Origin: Paracoccidioides lutzii Pb01 | Taxonomy: Eukaryota; Ascomycota; Eurotiomycetes; Onygenales; Ajellomycetaceae | DNA length: 64,000 nucleotides | Assembly: GCF_000150705.2 (NCBI RefSeq) | Contig: NW_015440992.1 | Coordinates: 54,775 to 118,774, forward strand | Direction of reading: 5' to 3' | Shown here: in pieces, positions 59,970 to 64,000 of the stretch | Layout: each line of letters begins with the position of its first letter | Position numbering within the stretch: the first letter of the stretch is position 1 | Position numbers and translations under genes: made by a program | The notes under the pieces: model-generated | What the model was told of the DNA's origin: nothing | Database searches by the model: none | What the model saw: only the letters and a program-made list of their open reading frames with translations

Positions 59970-60840
59970 GTTATTTATTAATTATTTTTTTACTCTTTAA
60001 TTTTATAATAATAATAATTTTCTTTTTTTTAATAATTTTATTTATTTTATAAAAATTTAAAATAAAAATCTTTAACTTTTTACTTCTTTCATGATGATGA
60101 AAAATCACACTTTCAATGAATATCATTCTTTACTGCTTGCTTAATTTATTTTTTATTTAAGTTTTTATAAATTTTTTAATAACTTTCTCTTTGAATTTCT
60201 CATTAATAAATCTATTACAGTAATCTGTATTTTATTAACACTCTGGCATTGCAACTAATCTCTTTAAAATCTTTTTTGAAATTATTATATTACATTCTTC
60301 TAATATTTTATTCTTAGTTATTCACATACTTGGTCAAATTAGATATTAATTCTTAATATATATAATATTATTTTTTAATTTAATATTTTTTTTAATATTT
60401 TTTCAATTTAAAATTCTTTCTCATCACTCACTATAATAGTATATAATGGCATAATTATCACAGGTTAAAGTGATCAATTATTATATAAGCTGAGATAATT
60501 GATAATTGTAACTATTTAGACAACAGTATAGTAGTTAATCTTATAATTACTCTGCATATAAATAATATATATATATAGCAATTATTTAACAATTATATTA
60601 AGAAAAAGAGCTATATAAATATATCCTTCTTCAAACTTATTTTTTAGAAATTATCTTAGTATTCACTTAAATAACTTATCTAGTTGACAATTGAACACCT
60701 GTTCACCTGCATTTAGATTGAAGATGTGATATAATACTAAGATCAAATACTTTTCTTACACTTATTTTAAATAAGATTTTATATAAAAAACCTCTGAGAA
60801 TTCTTATCTACTTTTGTTTTTAAATCTTTGAAAGGACTGT
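59970..60840. other. AT-rich remnant upstream of the interrupted older gypsy
   Basis: By position this should hold the protease-to-RT linker of the minus-strand gypsy at 53301-54578, but it is too mutated to read with confidence. The part from about 60660 (GAACACCTGTTCACCTGCATT) looks like a leader of the plus-strand gag that follows. Confidence 0.4.
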
Positions 60841-60844
60841 TAAC

Positions 60845-62030
60845 ATGTCAGAAGTAGTTAGAGAATTTGATAATCTATGAAGATCTGACAAAAATATGAT
60901 AACTCTGATTGAGAGAAATATGAGATTAAGAAATCTCATATTAATAAAATAATTTCTTGTTACAATTAAAAAGAATTCAAATTGAGTATATAAAGAGATT
61001 GCTGATCTCATGAATAAAGTAAGAGATACTTTAGAACAAATTAGAGTAGAATTAGATAAGCAGAGGATGTAAGTGAATGAATTTAATCAGTAAGTGAACA
61101 GTTTGATAGAGAAATGAAATGCTTTACAGCAAATAGTGAACTCTTTAGTCTCTTAAATCAAACTGATAAACATTCAATAGATGTAATAATAAGTTAAACT
61201 TAATAGCTCTAAGTATCTCACTAATGAAAATAAACTAATATTTAAAAACTAACTCTCTCAAATGAAACGCAAGCTAGCTGTCAATGTAGACTACTTTTTA
61301 ACTGAAGAAAGTTATATTGTTTATATTGAAAACTGAGCTGATGATGAAGCTATTAAATATTTAACTTTAATAATAAAGAAAGATTATTTTGAAAAGTTTA
61401 AACCAGTCAAAAAAGTGCTCAAATATTTATAGAAATTATATTAAAATGTCAATAAACTTGAAAATATAAAGATGAAATATCTATAATTAATAATAAAAAA
61501 TGAAGATGACTATTATATATTTGTGATCAAATTCTTATACCTGGCTTATAAAACTCAAGTTCACAATAAAGATTATAAAGTAGACTTTCATCATAAAATT
61601 TTCTTTGATCTTCAATATATGATTATAATAGTCTGCATCAATTGCAATATTTTTTAGAAGATTTAAAAATCTGTATTAGAACTGTTTATTATTTTAAAAA
61701 TATATTTAGTTAAAACAATTAATGATTACTTAACTGTGAAAAAACTTCTATAATCAGAAACTGTTATGAGAGAACTTTTTTAACTCAAAATCAGAAATTG
61801 ATTTCAATTATACTAGTAAAGATAATCAAAAATGAAAATTAAAAAAAGAATATAAAATGCTTTAATTATAGAAGTAAAGATTATATATATAGAAGCAAAG
61901 ATCATATAATATGAAATTGCTCATATAAATAAAAAATATAACCGAAGAAAGTGAATACTGAGACTGCTATCACCAAGTTAGAAAAAAACTAAGTTTGAGA
62001 GAATCTCTCTTTTGAGAAGTTGATAAAAGA
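60845..62030 (+). pseudogene. Gypsy Gag remnant related to family A
   Basis: The plus strand starts ATGTCAGAAGTAGTTAGAG and gives a coiled N-terminal part, then from 61261 a capsid region (LAVNVDYFLTEESYIVYIEN, then NEDDYYIFVIKFLYLA and KVDFHHKIFFDLQYM) that follows the young family A Gag (ENADHYPTERMRIAYIENRT, NGDNYHEFVTKFLHLA, KTDFNDKLSFDLQKM) position by position. A decayed CCHC knuckle is near 61857-61925. Stops of all kinds interrupt it. It breaks off near 62100 against minus-strand sequence. Confidence 0.75.
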
Positions 62031-62109
62031 TTATTAAATCATGAAATTCAATAATCAGAGAAAAACTCCAATTATAAAAGTTATCTTTCTATATTTATAA
62101 GTAGGGAAA

Positions 62110-62320
62110 TAAAGATTTTTCAATATGATTATAAATATATAGTTAGAAATATCAGTGAGTAATTCATTAGCAGCATCTATTACGCTAATATTTATCTCTT
62201 TATTATTTAATTTTTAAATAAAATAAAATTCTTCATTTATTCAATCAATGATAGAATTGAGTTGATTGAGTCAGAGAAATTCTAATATCATATCATATTG
62301 AGAAAGTTTGTGTTTTAGTA
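62110..62320 (-). pseudogene. Family C protease C-terminal fragment, copy a
   Basis: Minus-strand text YDMILEFL, LNQLNSIIDWINEEFYFI and ISVIDAANELLTDISNYIF fits the end of a chromovirus retropepsin (G-Y-D-M-I-L-G-x-P-W-L, then N-P-x-I-D-W). The same segment occurs at 63836-64000 in the same orientation, so it is a duplicate placed after the RNase H of the neighbouring copy. Confidence 0.6.
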
Positions 62321-62330
62321 ATTACAAAAC

Positions 62331-63640
62331 ACTTAAGATTGATATGATTATAATAAACAACAATTGAGTGCTGACTCTATTTCAGATAATAATATTAAAT
62401 TTTGAAAAATATAATAATTATAAAAAGTTTTTTATTATAAATATTATATCATATTTTTATATATAGAAGTTTATAAGATTGAAATATAATAGAATATTAT
62501 TGATCATTATCTTATTTTTGAGAGATAATAACAGTTACTGCTACTGTAGAAATATCATATTCAATCAAAATTTCTCAGCTTAAGTGAAAATAAGTAAGTA
62601 GAGAAGTCTTTATAAAATATTCTTTTAGAGTGTTAAAAATATATTGTATATTTTTTGTTCATATAAATTATAACTTTCACTTCTTTTTAATCAAAGTTAT
62701 TATAATACTATATAGAGACTTTTTGATTTTGAAGTCGTTTTTAATAAAATAGTAATAGAAGTTTGCAAATCTTAAAAAAGTTCAAACTCTTTTAATACTA
62801 GTTAAGATTGATCATTTTGTAATGATTATCACTCAATATAATTTTATTTTAATACTCTGAAATCTTATAATGAATCTCAAAAGAAGATTTTGTTTTTAAC
62901 TAATTTATATTTAGTATACTTTGCAAACAGATTTATATAATCTAAATATTCAAGTATTTTTTGTATTTATATCTTATATTTATTTATAAAGTTTGAATAG
63001 ATAAGAATGTTATCTAGATAAATTATACAGTATATATTAAAAAAATCTAATAAAATATAATTTATATAGATTTGAAAGATGACAAAGATATTTGTAAATT
63101 TAAAAGATATAATATTATACTCAAAGTAACTATATTATATATAAAATATTACTTTTTATCTATTACTGTACTAAATATATATTTTATGATAAGCATCTTT
63201 AAGATTAATTTTAAAGATAAATTATATTTTAGAAAGTCTATTTAGTATCTCACTCACAAGATATAATAAATATTTATTTTTAATTATGAGATGATTTAGA
63301 TCTCTAGTCTACACAGAGTCATAGATCTTTATTCATCTTTGAAATAAAGAGAATGAGAGTATTTGCAAAACTTTGAAAAGAATATATTAAGTTTTTTTTC
63401 AATATACTATTTAAATAATTTTAAAAAGTTTATAATATTATTTTTAAAGAAATTATAAATAAATATAAATGAAAATTTAATATTATTTTTAAGATTGATT
63501 AAATACTCTACATCAAATATAAATATATTAAATATACTTTTTTCAAAGTAAAAATATATATATAATTAAATATAGTTAAGTAAATTATTGACAAAAGCTG
63601 TACTTACAAATAAGCTATCTTATAAAAGTATTGAGATTTT
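62331..63640 (-). pseudogene. Family C RT and RNase H remnant, minus-strand copy
   Basis: In element sense from about 63500: ILFISKMNKDL-stop-LCVD, then RT text to about 62800 (FLRFANFYYYFIKND), then RNase H (FNTLKEYFIKTSLLTYF, IISQK, IQYNIYNKKLFIIII-like) to about 62340. It lies directly downstream, in element sense, of the 28-residue repeat. Stops are plentiful and the catalytic box is not recognisable. Confidence 0.75.
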
Positions 63641-63647
63641 AAGAAAA

Positions 63648-63832
63648 GACTCAGAAGCTTGTATAAATATCTGAGAATTTCTAGTATGAAGCTCAGAGAT
63701 AAATGCAAAATCTCTGAAAATTTTGATAAAAGATTCAGATATATATATAGAGATTTGAGAATCTTTAACATGAAGTTTAAAGGTGAATATAGAGTTATTA
63801 AAGATTCTGATAAAAGATTTATAGATTTATAA
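63648..63832 (-). repeat. 84-bp tandem repeat, second locus (about 2.2 units)
   Basis: Unit starts at 63686 and 63770 are 84 bases apart, with a partial unit before. The element-sense translation FMLKILKSLYIYLNLLSKFS aligns with FISKIIKFSYKSLSLLSKSI of the array at 47790-48300. It sits again between protease end and RT. Confidence 0.8.
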
Positions 63833-63835
63833 AAT

Positions 63836-64000
63836 TAAACAGATATTATTATAAGTATGTAGTTAGAAATATCAATAAGTAAATTATTAATAATATCTGT
63901 TATACTTAGAATTATTATTTAATTATTTATTTTTTTAATAAAAATAGAATTTATTATTCTTTTAATGGTGTGCAGTAACTATTAAGTTAGAGAAATTTTA
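63836..64000 (-). pseudogene. Family C protease C-terminal fragment, copy b (runs off window)
   Basis: The element-sense text ITDIINNLLIDISNYILIIIS matches copy a at 62110-62320. It is directly upstream of the tandem repeat in element sense, which is the native order. The element continues past the window end. Confidence 0.6.

Overview
The window looks like a chromosome segment of a filamentous ascomycete. It resembles the AT-rich isochores reported for Onygenales such as Blastomyces, but the genus is an inference. One spliced, clearly fungal gene, a G1/S cyclin of the Cln/Puc1 type on the minus strand, sits in a unique-sequence island at about 16.1-31.8 kb. Both sides are packed with transposons, nearly all wrecked by C-to-T/G-to-A changes that create in-frame stops and remove CpG, as expected of repeat-induced point mutation (RIP) or CpG-directed decay. 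No bacterial operon, CRISPR array, rRNA or confident tRNA gene was seen.

Left flank (1-16.1 kb). Positions 1-3657 hold the 5' end of a young Ty3/gypsy element (family A, 341-bp LTR, minus strand) with open gag and pol frames. It is inserted head-on into the reverse transcriptase of an old, mutated family A copy (3658-6645, plus strand). Next is a minus-strand LINE of the Tad type, split by a complete family B gypsy chromovirus (8250-13662, 198-bp LTRs, CAGTC target duplication). A short LTR-like unit and a wrecked Fot1/pogo transposon follow.

Island (16.1-31.8 kb). The cyclin gene (17585-18973, two exons) has a long upstream region with an ACGCGT box and a polypurine/microsatellite tract. 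No other gene was recognised in about 12.8 kb.

Right flank (31.8-64 kb). A Ty1/copia element is broken into three pieces: RNase H (minus), integrase-RT (plus) and Gag-protease (minus), separated by two family B gypsy copies. The target-site duplications pair across the two gypsies (TCAAG with TCAAG, GAATT with GAATT), showing that the middle of the copia was inverted by recombination between the opposed gypsies. Further right are a second Fot1 copy, a very AT-rich chromovirus (family C) with an unusual 84-bp/28-residue tandem repeat between protease and RT, an inverted partial copy of its 3' end, a fourth family B copy (54579-59969) inside an older gypsy, and gag, RT and repeat pieces of related elements to the window end.

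How the parts relate: this is a nest of elements inserted into one another, so relative ages can be read from who interrupts whom. The family A element at 1-3657 is the only one with open reading frames in the window. Family B appears to use Tf1-like self-priming, because an 11-base segment of its LTR is complementary to its primer-binding site.
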